Shown: positions 18,889-28,408 of the stretch, piece by piece
Layout: the number at the start of each line of letters is the position of its first letter
Numbering within the stretch: the stretch's first letter is position 1
NCBI RefSeq assembly: GCF_003337575.1
Contig: NZ_QPJM01000002.1
Span: 467,294 to 531,293, forward strand
DNA from: Phyllobacterium bourgognense
GTDB lineage: Bacteria > Pseudomonadota > Alphaproteobacteria > Rhizobiales > Rhizobiaceae
Length of the DNA: 64,000 nt
Direction of reading: 5' to 3'
Program-made: the position numbers and the translations under genes
Notes under the pieces: model-generated
What the model saw: only the letters and a program-made list of their open reading frames with translations
Told to the model about the DNA's origin: nothing
The model's database searches: none

Positions 18889-19908
18889 ATGAGCGAATCA
18901 AAAGCATGGATTGCCGGGACGACCGGTTTGAAACTGACCCCAGACGAAATCGCGTTCTTTCGAGACGAGAGGCCGTGGGGTTTTATTCTTTTTGCCCGCA
19001 ATATCAGCGAGCCAGCACAGATCGAAGACCTGTGTGCGCATTTGCGTGATCTGGTGGACCGCGATGACGCACTGGTGCTGATTGACCAGGAGGGCGGGCG
19101 CGTCCAACGACTACGGCCGCCGCTCGTGCCGGATTACCCTTCAGGATCGCAGCTCGGCGCGCTTTTCCGGGAAAATGAGGAACTCGGATTGCGTTCCGCA
19201 TGGCTCCTGTCGCGCCTGCATGCATTTGATCTCCTCAAGCTCGGCATCAATGTCGATTGCCTGCCGGTGCTCGACGTTCCCGTCGAGGGCGCCAATGACG
19301 TTATCGGCACGCGCGCCTATGGCAAGCATCCGGAGATCGTAACGGCCATGGGCCGAGCCGCTGCGGACGGCCTGCTTGCAGGCGGCATGCTGCCAGTGAT
19401 CAAGCACATACCGGGGCACGGCCGCGCCTTCGCCGACACACATCACGAATTGCCGACGGTTGCGACGCCGCTCGAAGAACTCGCCGAACATGATTTCGCG
19501 CCGTTCCGGGCTTTGGCTGACCTGCCGATGGCGATGAGCGCGCATGTGATCTTTTCGGCCGTCGACCCGAAGAACCCGGCGACGACCTCCGGTAAGGTGG
19601 TCGAGGAGATCATTCGGGACTATATAGGCTTTGACGGGCTGCTGATGAGCGACGATGTCTCCATGAATGCACTTTCTGGGGATTATTTCGACCGGACCAA
19701 AGCAATCTTTGCGGCGGGGCTTGATATAGTGCTTCATTGCCACGGCATCATGGATCAAATGAAAGCCGTTGCGGCTTGCACGCCGGAGCTCGAGGGCAAG
19801 GCGTTCGAGCGGGCGCAGCGCGCAATCGAATATCGAAAAGAACCGGATACGTCCAACGAGGAAGAACTCCGGGAAGAGTTCCAGCGCACTTTCGAGGCGG
19901 TGGCATAG
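18889..19908 (+). CDS. nagZ: Beta-N-acetylhexosaminidase NagZ (GH3)
   Basis: 339 residues, single-domain GH3 enzyme of cytosolic peptidoglycan recycling that removes GlcNAc from GlcNAc-anhydroMur peptides. Key features: DQEGGRVQRLRPP for substrate binding, KHIPGHGRAFADTHHELP (the KH-PGHG loop with the D-x-H general acid dyad) and LMSDDVSMNAL holding the nucleophilic Asp. The product is an inducer precursor for AmpC where AmpR is present. It is the first gene of the nagZ-scpA-scpB block; scpA begins 13 bp after its stop. Confidence 0.93.
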   Translation: MSESKAWIAGTTGLKLTPDEIAFFRDERPWGFILFARNISEPAQIEDLCAHLRDLVDRDDALVLIDQEGGRVQRLRPPLVPDYPSGSQLGALFRENEELGLRSAWLLSRLHAFDLLKLGINVDCLPVLDVPVEGANDVIGTRAYGKHPEIVTAMGRAAADGLLAGGMLPVIKHIPGHGRAFADTHHELPTVATPLEELAEHDFAPFRALADLPMAMSAHVIFSAVDPKNPATTSGKVVEEIIRDYIGFDGLLMSDDVSMNALSGDYFDRTKAIFAAGLDIVLHCHGIMDQMKAVAACTPELEGKAFERAQRAIEYRKEPDTSNEEELREEFQRTFEAVA

Positions 19909-19921
19909 AAGCGAGAGAAAT

Positions 19922-20770
19922 TTGGCGAACGAGCAAAAGATAAATGGCAACGACACGGCACCCATGGAGGCGCTGTGGGAAAGTCAGGTCGATCGCGCTG
20001 CCAGCGAACCATCGCTTGTTATTGATATCAAGGGGTTCGAAGGTCCACTTGATCTCTTGCTGCATCTCGCGCGTAACCAGCGGGTCGATCTTGCCCGCAT
20101 TTCCGTGCTTGCGCTGGTCGAGCAGTATTTGATCTTCATCCGGCAGGCGCAGGCATTAAGGCTTGAGCTTGCCGCCGACTATCTGGTCATGGCGGCGTGG
20201 CTTACCTATCTTAAATCCAAGCTTCTCATCCCCAAGGCGCCCGGCGACGAAGGGGAAAGCGGCGAGGAATTGGCGGCAACGCTGCAGTTCCGGCTGAAGC
20301 GGCTGGAAGCGATGCGCGACGCGGCAACGAAGCTCATCAACCGCAACCGGCTCGGCCGCGATGTCTTTGCCCGCGGCATGCCCGAGGCTGTGATTGTCGA
20401 TCGGACCAACGCCTATGCGGCGACGCTCTACGAGCTTTTGACCGCCTACGCTTCACAGCGGCAAAAGCGGGCCACTTCGCATGTACAGATCGCGCGGCGT
20501 ACGGTCTGGTCGCTGAAGGACGCGCGCACGATCCTGATGCGGCTCGTAGGTGAGATGAAGGACTGGACGGCGCTCGATCATTACCTGCTGGAATTTATCT
20601 TTTCGCCGGCGGAGCGGGCGACCGCCATGGCCAGCTCTTTTGCCGCCAGCCTGGAAATGGTCAGGGAAGGGCATCTGGAAATCCGCCAGACCGGCGCGTT
20701 CAACCCGATCTATCTGCGCAACAGGCTTGATAAGCAGACCGAGCCGCTGAAGGATGTGGCAAATGGCTGA
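19922..20770 (+). CDS. scpA: Segregation and condensation protein A
   Basis: Kleisin subunit of the SMC-ScpAB condensin. The family start of homology is VIDIKGFEGPLDLLLHLARNQRVDL, followed by LALVEQYLIFI and YLVMAAWLTYLKSKLLIPK; the C-terminal winged-helix region lies at about residues 205-275. I chose TTG 19922 (MANEQKING) because a purine-rich stretch GAGAGAAA precedes it; ATG 19964 is an alternative with no visible ribosome site. It overlaps scpB by 8 bp, consistent with translational coupling and stoichiometric production. Confidence 0.9.
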   Translation: MANEQKINGNDTAPMEALWESQVDRAASEPSLVIDIKGFEGPLDLLLHLARNQRVDLARISVLALVEQYLIFIRQAQALRLELAADYLVMAAWLTYLKSKLLIPKAPGDEGESGEELAATLQFRLKRLEAMRDAATKLINRNRLGRDVFARGMPEAVIVDRTNAYAATLYELLTAYASQRQKRATSHVQIARRTVWSLKDARTILMRLVGEMKDWTALDHYLLEFIFSPAERATAMASSFAASLEMVREGHLEIRQTGAFNPIYLRNRLDKQTEPLKDVANG

Positions 20771-21485
20771 CAGCATTCATAACATCGACGATGACGAGGT
20801 CGACTTGCCGGCTGGCAACTGGAACTCTGCGGTTTCGCTTTCCGATGCGCTGCGTATGGCCGAGGCCATATTGTTTGCATCGGCGGAGCCGGTAACGGAA
20901 AAGGCCCTGCGTGAGCGCCTGCCGTCCGGTGTCGACGTGGCTGCGCTGCTTGGCGAACTGCAGGAGATCTATTCAAAGCGCGGTATCAATCTGCGGCAGA
21001 CCGGCGGCGCATGGGCGTTCCGCACGGCTCCCGATCTCGCTTTCCTGATGAACCGTGAGGCCGTGCAGCAAAAGAAGCTGTCGCGTGCAGCACTCGAGGT
21101 CCTTGCGATCATCGCCTATCATCAACCAGTGACACGCGCCGAGCTTGAAGATATTCGTGGTGTCGAGACTTCGAAGGGCACACTCGATGTGCTGATGGAA
21201 ACCGGCTGGATCAAGTTCCGTGGGCGCCGGCGCACCCCGGGCCGCCCCATCACCTATGGCACCACGGCCTCTTTCCTCGACCATTTCGGCCTGCAGGAAG
21301 TACGCGACCTGCCGGGGATTGACGAATTGCGCGGTGCAGGTCTGCTTTCGACGCGCATGCCGACGAATTTTGCCATCCCGATCCCGGTCAATGATCCGGA
21401 TGAACTGACCGAAGATGAAGATCCTCTGACGGATATCGACCTCGAGGAACTCGGTCTTTTGACACCCCGCGTCGAACATGATTGA
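20763..21485 (+). CDS. scpB: Segregation and condensation protein B
   Basis: 240 residues from ATG 20763, with an in-frame ATG at 20754 as alternative. Two winged-helix domains: ALRMAEAILFASAEPVTEKALRERL in the first and LSRAALEVLAIIAYHQPVTRAELEDIRGV in the second, then RTPGRPITYGTT, the best-conserved family motif. The C-terminus has an acidic tail (ELTEDEDPLTDIDLEELG). ScpB dimers bind ScpA and regulate SMC ATPase activity during chromosome organisation. tatA follows after about 170 bp. Confidence 0.94.
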   Translation: MADSIHNIDDDEVDLPAGNWNSAVSLSDALRMAEAILFASAEPVTEKALRERLPSGVDVAALLGELQEIYSKRGINLRQTGGAWAFRTAPDLAFLMNREAVQQKKLSRAALEVLAIIAYHQPVTRAELEDIRGVETSKGTLDVLMETGWIKFRGRRRTPGRPITYGTTASFLDHFGLQEVRDLPGIDELRGAGLLSTRMPTNFAIPIPVNDPDELTEDEDPLTDIDLEELGLLTPRVEHD

Positions 21486-21656
21486 GACAAGCTTTCTGTT
21501 ATAATCGCTTGCGAACATCAAAATTCGTGGCGCAGAGTTCACTTCGGACTTGCGCTGCGTTTACATGAATGTGAAAGAGCAGAAGAGACTTGTGTTTGAA
21601 AAGCACGGGGAAAAGACATAGATCAGCCCAAACTGTTGGGTGAATGTGAGGATCAA

Positions 21657-21884
21657 ATGGGTAGTTTTTCAATCTGGCACTGGCTTATCGTGCTTGCGGT
21701 CGTGCTTCTTCTTTTCGGTCGTGGCAAGATCCCGGAACTCATGGGTGACGTTGCCAAGGGTATCAAGAATTTCAAGAGCGGCATGAGCGATGACGATGCT
21801 GACACTGCCGACAAATCGAAAACAATTGATAATCAGACAAGCCAGCCGGTGAATTCGGTCAAGGAAAAGACCACAAAGTCTTGA
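21657..21884 (+). CDS. tatA: Sec-independent translocase subunit TatA
   Basis: 75 residues: a short N-terminal membrane helix ([15 protein letters not shown]), hinge [21 protein letters not shown], amphipathic helix and a polar tail. The FGRGKIPEL hinge marks it as TatA rather than TatB. TatA oligomers form the pore or thin the membrane during export of folded twin-arginine proteins. It heads tatABC; tatB starts 62 bp downstream. Confidence 0.95.
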   Translation: MGSFSIWHWLIVLAVVLLLFGRGKIPELMGDVAKGIKNFKSGMSDDDADTADKSKTIDNQTSQPVNSVKEKTTKS

Positions 21885-21946
21885 GACCAAGGATAATCTT
21901 GTCCTGCGCGCGGCTACATTGCCGCGTTGTGGCTGGAGCATGATGA

Positions 21947-22588
21947 ATGTTTGAAGTTGGTTGGTCGGAAATCCTGGTGATCGTGATCGTCATGATCGTG
22001 GTGGTCGGACCCAAGGATTTACCGAAGATGCTGCGTGCCTTCGGCAAGGCGACCGCAAAGTTTCGGGCAACTGCCGGCGAATTCCGCAAACAGTTTGACG
22101 AGGCCTTGAAAGAGGCCGAGCTCGATGATGTGCGCGATATCGTCAATGAGGCCAAGAGCCTCGATCCGCGCAGTGATATCCGCAAGGTCTTCGATCCTGT
22201 CCGGACTATCGGTGAGGAAATTCGCTCCAGCTTGAAAGATGCCGCGGTAACAGCGAAGGACAATGTCGCTATACCAGATCCCGCCGCGCCGGGGGCAACA
22301 CAGTTGCAACCGCAGGTGATGGAACCTTTGGCCGCTCCGGCGACGCCTGCCGCTGAAACAGTGATAAAGAAGCCCGCAAGGTCGAGACAGAAGCCGGTTG
22401 CGGCTGCCGCTGAAACCAAAGCCAAGCCGACAGCGCCAGCCAAGAAAGTCGCAGACGCTTCGAAGACTGTGTCCAAGAAGAGCGTAGCGCCGGCCGTAGA
22501 AGTCGCAACGGCTGCACCGATCAAAACACCAACAAAAAGAACAGCGAAGCCGAAGGCCAAGGCTGTCGACACGGGGAAAAAGAGTTGA
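21947..22588 (+). CDS. tatB: Sec-independent translocase subunit TatB
   Basis: 213 residues: N-terminal MFEVGWSEILVIVIVMIVVVGPKDLPKMLRAFGK with the glutamate at position 8 and GPKDLP hinge diagnostic of TatB, then a long amphipathic helix and a low-complexity Lys/Ala/Pro tail (about 110-213). It forms the receptor with TatC for twin-arginine signal peptides. Its stop overlaps the tatC start (TTGA). Confidence 0.95.
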   Translation: MFEVGWSEILVIVIVMIVVVGPKDLPKMLRAFGKATAKFRATAGEFRKQFDEALKEAELDDVRDIVNEAKSLDPRSDIRKVFDPVRTIGEEIRSSLKDAAVTAKDNVAIPDPAAPGATQLQPQVMEPLAAPATPAAETVIKKPARSRQKPVAAAAETKAKPTAPAKKVADASKTVSKKSVAPAVEVATAAPIKTPTKRTAKPKAKAVDTGKKS

Positions 22589-23409
22589 GCAGCGCTGACG
22601 ACGAAATCGATAAAAGCTCGGCTCCTTTGATGGAGCACTTGATCGAGCTACGCCGGCGCCTGATCTGGGCACTTCTGGCGTTCTTCATCGCGTTTCTCGT
22701 ATGCTTCCATTTCGGCAAGCAGTTGTTCAACCTTTTGGTCATCCCGTATCAGTGGGCTACCTTGTGGGCGGGACTCGATCCTGCCAAGGCGCAACTCATC
22801 TATACGGCCCCGCAGGAGTTCTTTTTCACCCAGGTCAAGGTCGCCATGTTCGGCGGTATCGTCATCGCATTCCCGGTCATCGCATCGCAAATCTACAAGT
22901 TCGTAGCGCCCGGCCTTTATCGCAACGAGAGAATGGCGTTCTTGCCATTCCTGATTGCATCGCCGATCCTTTTTCTCATGGGCGGCGCGCTGGTTTATTT
23001 CTTCTTCACGCCAATGGTCATGTGGTTCTTCCTGGCCATGCAGCAGACTGGCGGAGCGGGTGAAGTCCAAATCTCGCTTTTGCCGAAGGTTTCCGAATAT
23101 CTCAGCCTCATCATGACCCTGATTTTCGCATTCGGGCTGGTGTTCCAGCTTCCGGTCGTGACGACCCTTTTGGCACGGGTCGGCCTCGTTGGCTCCGAGG
23201 GACTGAGGTCGAAGCGCAAATACGCCATCATCATTGCGTTTATCGTGGCCGCCGTTATCACGCCGCCCGATCCGATCAGCCAGATCGGTCTTGCACTCCC
23301 GACGATCCTTCTCTACGAGGTTTCGATCTGGATGGCGCGTCTGGTCGAGAAGAAGCGTGCGGCAGATGAGGCTGAAGCAAATTCAGAGTCCAGCGAAGCC
23401 TCGTCCTGA
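22585..23409 (+). CDS. tatC: Sec-independent translocase subunit TatC
   Basis: 274 residues with six predicted membrane helices. Family signatures: PLMEHLIELRRRL at the N-terminus (signal-peptide binding), FFTQVKVAMFGGIVIAFPVIASQIYKF and FGLVFQLPVV. The start codon is TTG at 22585, overlapping the tatB stop, so translation is coupled. A family A repeat follows at 23444, in the position of a terminator, before serS. Confidence 0.95.
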   Translation: MSSADDEIDKSSAPLMEHLIELRRRLIWALLAFFIAFLVCFHFGKQLFNLLVIPYQWATLWAGLDPAKAQLIYTAPQEFFFTQVKVAMFGGIVIAFPVIASQIYKFVAPGLYRNERMAFLPFLIASPILFLMGGALVYFFFTPMVMWFFLAMQQTGGAGEVQISLLPKVSEYLSLIMTLIFAFGLVFQLPVVTTLLARVGLVGSEGLRSKRKYAIIIAFIVAAVITPPDPISQIGLALPTILLYEVSIWMARLVEKKRAADEAEANSESSEASS

Positions 23410-23443
23410 CGGTGTCCAGTGAAAAAGAGCTTGCGTAGCCATT

Positions 23444-23567
23444 GTGCGTGGTTCGACAAGCTCACCATGAGGCATGTGGTTGATGGCAGGGAGACAAGAG
23501 CTGCAACGTTAGCGATTAGCCTTGCAATCATCTCTCTCCCTCATGGTGAACTTGTCGAACCACGCAC
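23444..23567. repeat. Family A palindromic repeat, copy 2
   Basis: Arms at 23444-23472 and 23539-23567 match those of the copy at 12077-12200 with a few mismatches (for example GTGAACTT for GTGAGCTT). It lies between tatC and serS, both on the plus strand, and its RNA would fold into a long hairpin. Confidence 0.93.
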
Positions 23568-23631
23568 CATAGAAATGCAAATTCATTATTCAACAGAACC
23601 CGGCACATAACTCCAACACGGCTTTATTCCC

Positions 23632-24915
23632 ATGCTCGATATCAAATGGATCCGAGAGAATCCGCAAGCGCTTGACGCAGCTCTGGCCAAACGGGGCAAC
23701 GAGCCGGCATCGTCCCGTTTGATCGAGCTCGACGAAAAGCGCCGTCATCACATAGCTAAATTGCAGGAAGCGCAGGAACGCCGCAACGCCGCCTCGAAAG
23801 AGATCGGCAAGGCGATGGGTGCCAAGGATCAGGCAACCGCCGACCGTCTGAAGGCCGAAGTTGCGGAGATCAAGCTGTTCCTGACGTCAGCGGAAGAAGA
23901 AGAGCGCCAGCTCGATCGAGCGCTGAACGATGCATTGTCGGTGCTTCCGAACATACCGCTTGCTGACGTGCCGGTCGGCAAGGACGAAGCCAGCAATGTT
24001 GAAACGCGCCGCGTCGGACACCTCAAGAATTTTTCGTTCGAGCCGAAAGAGCATTTCGAGATCGGCGAAAAGCTCGGCTACATGGACTTTGAACGTGCAG
24101 CCAAGCTTTCGGGCAGCCGCTTCACGGTCCTGAAAAGTCAGCTGGCGCGGCTGGAGCGTGCGCTTGGCCAGTTCATGCTCGATCTGCACACGACCGAACA
24201 TGGCTATACCGAAGTCAGTCCGCCTCTGCTGGTCAATGACGAAGTGCTCTACGGCACGGGTCAGCTGCCGAAGTTCGCAGAAGATCTGTTCCGGACCACG
24301 GACGGCCGCTATCTGATCCCGACCGCCGAGGTGCCGCTTACCAATCTTGTGCGCGAAGAGATCCTCGATATTCGCGATCTGCCGATCCGCATGACGGCGC
24401 TTACGGCGTGCTTCCGTTCGGAAGCCGGTTCTGCGGGGCGGGACACGCGCGGTATGCTGCGCCAGCACCAATTCATGAAGGTGGAACTGGTATCGATCAC
24501 CGATGCCGAACATTCCATCGAGGAACATGAGCGGATGACGTCGTGTGCCGAGGAAGTTTTGAAGCGGCTCGACCTGTCGTTCCGCACCATGACGCTGTGT
24601 ACCGGCGATATGGGCTTTGGCGCGCAGAAAACATATGACCTCGAAGTCTGGTTGCCGGGGCAGAAGGAGTATCGCGAGATCTCCAGCTGCTCGGTATGCG
24701 GTGATTTCCAGGCACGCCGCATGAATGCCCGCTACCGGCCGGAAGGCGAGAAGTCGACGCGTTTCGTTCATACGCTGAATGGTTCGGGTACTGCCGTGGG
24801 GCGCGCGCTGATTGCCGTTGTCGAAAATTATCAGAATGAGGACGGCAGCGTAACAATTCCTGAAGCCCTTGTGCCCTATATGGGTGGACTGAAACGGATC
24901 GAAAAAGCAGCATAA
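23632..24915 (+). CDS. serS: Seryl-tRNA synthetase
   Basis: 427 residues. N-terminal antiparallel coiled-coil arm (about 30-100) for the long variable arm of tRNA-Ser, then the class II catalytic core: motif 2 [27 protein letters not shown] stretch near residues 260-285 and motif 3 [18 protein letters not shown] near 385-400. Charges tRNA-Ser and tRNA-Sec. It leads serS-surE-pcm-nlpD, with surE starting 15 bp after its stop. Confidence 0.97.
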   Translation: MLDIKWIRENPQALDAALAKRGNEPASSRLIELDEKRRHHIAKLQEAQERRNAASKEIGKAMGAKDQATADRLKAEVAEIKLFLTSAEEEERQLDRALNDALSVLPNIPLADVPVGKDEASNVETRRVGHLKNFSFEPKEHFEIGEKLGYMDFERAAKLSGSRFTVLKSQLARLERALGQFMLDLHTTEHGYTEVSPPLLVNDEVLYGTGQLPKFAEDLFRTTDGRYLIPTAEVPLTNLVREEILDIRDLPIRMTALTACFRSEAGSAGRDTRGMLRQHQFMKVELVSITDAEHSIEEHERMTSCAEEVLKRLDLSFRTMTLCTGDMGFGAQKTYDLEVWLPGQKEYREISSCSVCGDFQARRMNARYRPEGEKSTRFVHTLNGSGTAVGRALIAVVENYQNEDGSVTIPEALVPYMGGLKRIEKAA

Positions 24916-24930
24916 GAGGGACCGGGGCAA

Positions 24931-25689
24931 ATGCGCATTCTTCTGACCAACGATGATGGTATTCATGCGGAAGGTCTGAGCGTGCTTGAACGCATTGCCC
25001 GCCAGCTTTCGGACGATATCTGGGTGGTCGCGCCGGAAACGGACCAGAGCGGCCTTGCGCATTCGCTGACGCTTTCCAACCCGTTGCGCCTGCGCAAGAT
25101 CGATGAGCGGCATTTTGCCGTGCGCGGCACGCCGACCGATTGCGTTATCATGGGCGTCAAGCATCTGATGCCGGACGCACCTGATCTGATCCTTTCCGGT
25201 GTCAATTCCGGCTCGAACATGGCGGATGACGTCACCTATTCAGGGACTGTTGCCGGCGCCATCGAGGGCACATTGCTCGGCATCAAGTCCATTTCCTTGT
25301 CGCAGGAATACAATCTGGATGGCGGGGCGCGTGTGCTGCCATGGGAGGTCGTGGAGGAGAGGGCGCCCGCGATCCTGAAAAAGGTACTTGGTGTCGAACT
25401 GCCAAAGACCGTTCTCATCAATATCAACTTCCCGAGCTGCAGCGCTGCGGAGATCGCCGGAACGCGGGTTACGGCGCAAGGCAAGCTTTCGCATGGCCTC
25501 ACCATAGAAGAGCGCCATGACGGACGCGGCTTGCCCTATTACTGGCTGCGCTATGGCCGCGGCAAGGATGTGCCGGCTGAAAACAGCGATGTGGCCGCAC
25601 TCGCCAAGAACTTCATTTCAGTCACGCCGCTGCAACTCGACCTGACAGCGCATGACACGCTCGCAACCCTTGCGAGTGCCATTGCATGA
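24931..25689 (+). CDS. surE: 5'/3'-nucleotidase SurE
   Basis: 252 residues. [16 protein letters not shown] contains the metal-binding Asp pair, and [22 protein letters not shown] the conserved Asn and loop residues. It dephosphorylates nucleoside monophosphates and short polyphosphates and is linked to stress survival. It overlaps pcm by 4 bp; surE-pcm-nlpD order is shared with gammaproteobacteria. Confidence 0.95.
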   Translation: MRILLTNDDGIHAEGLSVLERIARQLSDDIWVVAPETDQSGLAHSLTLSNPLRLRKIDERHFAVRGTPTDCVIMGVKHLMPDAPDLILSGVNSGSNMADDVTYSGTVAGAIEGTLLGIKSISLSQEYNLDGGARVLPWEVVEERAPAILKKVLGVELPKTVLININFPSCSAAEIAGTRVTAQGKLSHGLTIEERHDGRGLPYYWLRYGRGKDVPAENSDVAALAKNFISVTPLQLDLTAHDTLATLASAIA

Positions 25690-26339
25690 AGGTTGCGATG
25701 TCTGAACGCGAAGGATTGGCGGCTTTCGTACTGCGTATGCGCGCCTTGGGCCTGTCGGATCAACGTCTGATCAGCGCCTTTGAGGCGACGCCGCGTACGG
25801 CCTTTGTCAACGGCAATCTTGGTAACCTTGCCTACGGTGCGGGAACGCTGCCGATCGAATGCGGTGAGTTCATCGAAGCGCTCGATCTGCAGGCGCAGTT
25901 GATCAATTCCCTCGATCTTGAGCCGACGCACCGTGTGCTGGAAATCGGCACCGGTTCTGGCTTTACGGCGGCCGTTATGGCGCGGCTCGCCGGCCGTGTT
26001 TTATCGCTGGAGCGCTATCGCACGCTGGTTGAACTGGCGCATCAGCGGCTCCAGGCTCTGAAAATCGAGAATACCTTCGTCAAGCATGCGGATGGCAGGC
26101 ATGGCCTCGTACATGATGGTCCGTTCGACCGCATCATCGTCTGGGGGGCTTTCGAAAGCATGCCGCGCCAGTTCGTAGATCTCCTGTCGTCAAACGGCGT
26201 CATGATCGCACCGATCGGCCCGCTCGATGGCAGACAAGTGATGGCGCGTCTGTCGAAAATCGGCAGCCGTTTTGAGCGCCATGATTTGATGTCGGTGCGC
26301 CTTTTGCCCCTGATGGAAGGTGTCGCCTCGGCGCTCTGA
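25686..26339 (+). CDS. pcm: Protein-L-isoaspartate O-methyltransferase
   Basis: 217 residues. Motif [19 protein letters not shown] (about 81-98), post-I LERY and the family stretch [20 protein letters not shown] are close to canonical PIMT. It repairs isoaspartyl residues in aged proteins using SAM. The start at 25686 overlaps surE; the second ATG at 25698 is possible. The paralogue at 1147-1803 is more divergent. Confidence 0.92.
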   Translation: MKVAMSEREGLAAFVLRMRALGLSDQRLISAFEATPRTAFVNGNLGNLAYGAGTLPIECGEFIEALDLQAQLINSLDLEPTHRVLEIGTGSGFTAAVMARLAGRVLSLERYRTLVELAHQRLQALKIENTFVKHADGRHGLVHDGPFDRIIVWGAFESMPRQFVDLLSSNGVMIAPIGPLDGRQVMARLSKIGSRFERHDLMSVRLLPLMEGVASAL

Positions 26340-26467
26340 CCCAGTTCCTGACCCTTTACGAGTTTGGTGAATTTTTTACAAATTTTATTCGCTCTTTAAC
26401 GGTCGAGTAACATTAACGCGATCTAATGAGTCCAATATTCTTGTATTGAGTACGGGCGGGATATGCG

Positions 26468-28054
26468 ATGCGTTTGAGTACACTGGAGCAAATTTTGTCT
26501 AAATGGAGCCAATTCTGTTTCTCGGATGGCAAGACGATCCACGCGGATGGTGGCGAGGCCGATGTGTTTCCATCGGACGACGCCGCCAGACAAAGTGGGT
26601 GGCTGTCAGCCGGAAACCCGAAGGGCCGGGTGAATTTGGACCAAATCCATCGAGCTTTGGCGTCGTCCGATGGAAAGACATCGGCCTCGCCAAACCTCTT
26701 GACCTTGTCCACAAATTCTCTCCGGCAGAATGTCTCCATTTGGACAAAACTTGCTCCTGACAAAGCGTCACGGCGGCTGGCTCTGAATGCCGCCATTCTC
26801 TCGATAGCCGGTATCGCGGCTGGCTGCAGCTCGGGCGTGCAGCGTTTCACCAGTGCCGATTTCAGTTCCGGCTATAGCGACAATCAACGATCAGTCATGC
26901 AAGCGTCCAAAAACACGCCACAACCTTATACACCTCCCGTCGATTCAACGCAGACAGCTTCTGTAAGCAGCGGCGGAGGTGTCCAGCGCAGCAGCCTGCC
27001 GCCCGTCGGCGCTGCAACCACTTCGGCGCTGCCGCCAGTCTCGTCGCAGCCGACGCGCCCGGCTCTCGCACCCGTTGCCAGCGCGGCGCCACCGCGTCAG
27101 CAGCAGGTCGCTTCAGCGCAGCCAATGCAGGCCGCACCGTTGGGATCGACTTCGGGTACGTTGAAAACTCCGGATGGCCGTGAAGCAAAGATGCCTGTAA
27201 AGGCGGCTCCGGTGCATTCGAACAACGTCGCCGTCATACAGACGCCACCGGTGAACAAGCAGGTAGCTGCCGCGACCACAGTTGCAAAGCCAACCGGCCA
27301 GGGCTCATACACAGTCCAGAGCGGTGACACGCTGCATGCGATTTCGCGCAAGACCGGCAGCAATGTCGAGGCGATCAAGCAGGCGAACAACATGAAGGAT
27401 GGCACCGTCCGTGTTGGTCAGGCGCTCATCATTCCGCCGTCCAATTCGGCGCTTGCGCAGAATGTCGCCAACACCATGAAGCCGAAGGGTGGAACGGTCG
27501 ATCAGGTCAAGACAGCTTCGACGCCGCCTGCAGAACAGCCGAAGGCGGTCGCAAGTGCCGCGACGCAGGCCGCTGCGGCTCCGCAGGCCGACACTTCGGC
27601 AAAGCCTTACACGCCGCCACAGGCCAGCGAGAAGGTGATCGAGAACGCGGATAAGGACAAGGATGTTGCCGCAGCACCGTCGGCTACCGGCGTCTCGGGT
27701 ATGCGCTGGCCGGTTCGCGGCCGGGTCGTCGCCAACTACGGCAAGGGCAGCGACGGGATCAACATCTCCGTGCCTGAGGGTACCCCGATCAAGGCTGCTG
27801 AAAACGGCGTGGTCATCTACTCTGGCGATGGCCTCAAGGAATTCGGCAATACCGTCCTGGTGCGCCATGACAATGGCCTTGTGACCGTATATGGCAATGC
27901 CAGCAAGCTCGATGTCCAGCGCGGCCAGAAGGTCAAGCGCGGCGACCAGCTTGGAGTGTCTGGCATGACCGGCAACGCAACGACGCCGATGCTTCATTTC
28001 GAGGTTCGCAAGAACTCGACGCCGGTTGACCCTACGAAATATCTCGAATCCTGA
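26468..28054 (+). CDS. nlpD: NlpD-like lipoprotein with LysM and degenerate LytM (M23) domain, N-terminus split by a palindromic element
   Basis: 528 codons. After MRLSTL, codons 7-97 come from the palindromic element at 26485-26757; the lipoprotein signal (SRRLALNAAILSIAGIAAGC, Cys120) only follows. Without the element the protein would be 437 residues with the lipid Cys at 29, an ordinary lipoprotein. A Pro/Ala/Ser linker leads to LysM (about 278-322, YTVQSGDTLHAISRKTGS) and a LytM domain (about 412-525). Zinc ligands are lost: HxGxD reads SDGIN, the TxYxH His is Asn, HLH is MLH. As in NlpD and EnvC this suggests a non-catalytic amidase activator in cell separation. Position after surE-pcm fits nlpD. 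Translation may instead start inside the element, for example at TTG 26698 or 26704. Confidence 0.87.
   Translation: MRLSTLEQILSKWSQFCFSDGKTIHADGGEADVFPSDDAARQSGWLSAGNPKGRVNLDQIHRALASSDGKTSASPNLLTLSTNSLRQNVSIWTKLAPDKASRRLALNAAILSIAGIAAGCSSGVQRFTSADFSSGYSDNQRSVMQASKNTPQPYTPPVDSTQTASVSSGGGVQRSSLPPVGAATTSALPPVSSQPTRPALAPVASAAPPRQQQVASAQPMQAAPLGSTSGTLKTPDGREAKMPVKAAPVHSNNVAVIQTPPVNKQVAAATTVAKPTGQGSYTVQSGDTLHAISRKTGSNVEAIKQANNMKDGTVRVGQALIIPPSNSALAQNVANTMKPKGGTVDQVKTASTPPAEQPKAVASAATQAAAAPQADTSAKPYTPPQASEKVIENADKDKDVAAAPSATGVSGMRWPVRGRVVANYGKGSDGINISVPEGTPIKAAENGVVIYSGDGLKEFGNTVLVRHDNGLVTVYGNASKLDVQRGQKVKRGDQLGVSGMTGNATTPMLHFEVRKNSTPVDPTKYLES
26485..26757. repeat. Family C palindromic element inserted in frame in nlpD
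   Basis: 273 bp with terminal inverted repeats of about 23 bp (GGAGCAAATTTTGTCTAAAT at the left, the complement with two changes at the right) and inner arms of 33 bp with one mismatch (26553-26585 against 26659-26691; GGCGAGGCCGATGTSTTTCC). The length is exactly 91 codons and the nlpD frame is open throughout. A remnant of one end is at 38679-38700. No transposase is encoded, so it would need help to move. Confidence 0.9.
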
Positions 28055-28074
28055 TCGATCAGCAGATTGATTGG

Positions 28075-28105
28075 AGCCCGCGCCGAAAGGTGCGGGCTTT
28101 CCATT
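28075..28105 (+). terminator. Rho-independent terminator of the nlpD-like gene
   Basis: Ten-bp stem AGCCCGCGCC with a GAAA tetraloop and GGTGCGGGCT (one G-U pair), followed by TTTCCATTTTT. Confidence 0.88.
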
Positions 28106-28169
28106 TTTAACTGACAGTTATGCTAGCATTCTTTGCTTGCAAATATTATATTTTGAAAAGGCCAATTCC

Positions 28170-28408
28170 ATGAATAGCAAGCATCGGCGAACCCTGATCC
28201 GGTTTCGGGTTTCATTGCATGGTCAGACATTGAAAATTTACTGCTTGGCGTTGGCGCGCGGACGATCGAGGGCAATGGCTCGCGTGTGAAGTTTGAAATA
28301 GACGGAGAGGTGGAAAGCTTTCATGGGTCTCATCCCTCCAAGGAAGCAAAGCGCTACCAGGTGCGTGCGGCTCGAGCCTTTCTGGAGAGAATTGGAATAA
28401 AACCATGA
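28170..28408 (+). pseudogene. hicA: hicA toxin remnant (frameshifted)
   Basis: HicA family mRNA interferase. The start MNSKHRRTL is followed in another frame by DPVSGFIAWSDIENLLLGVG, then SRVKFEIDGEVESFHGSHP with the catalytic-type G-S-H and KEAKRYQVRAARAFLERIGIKP. Against the usual family layout about 16 nt are missing between TL and DP, which breaks the frame; the original frame stops after 39 codons. No ATG restores the toxin frame: a TAG lies just upstream. The 3' end overlaps hicB by the normal ATGA. Confidence 0.85.

Noticed and set aside
23887..25164. 425-codon open frame antisense to serS
   Set aside because: No family features; serS is intact on the sense strand.
26485..26757. Element C as a normal N-terminal domain of the nlpD product
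   Set aside because: Nested inverted repeats, exact boundaries and a lipoprotein signal located after it all argue for insertion.
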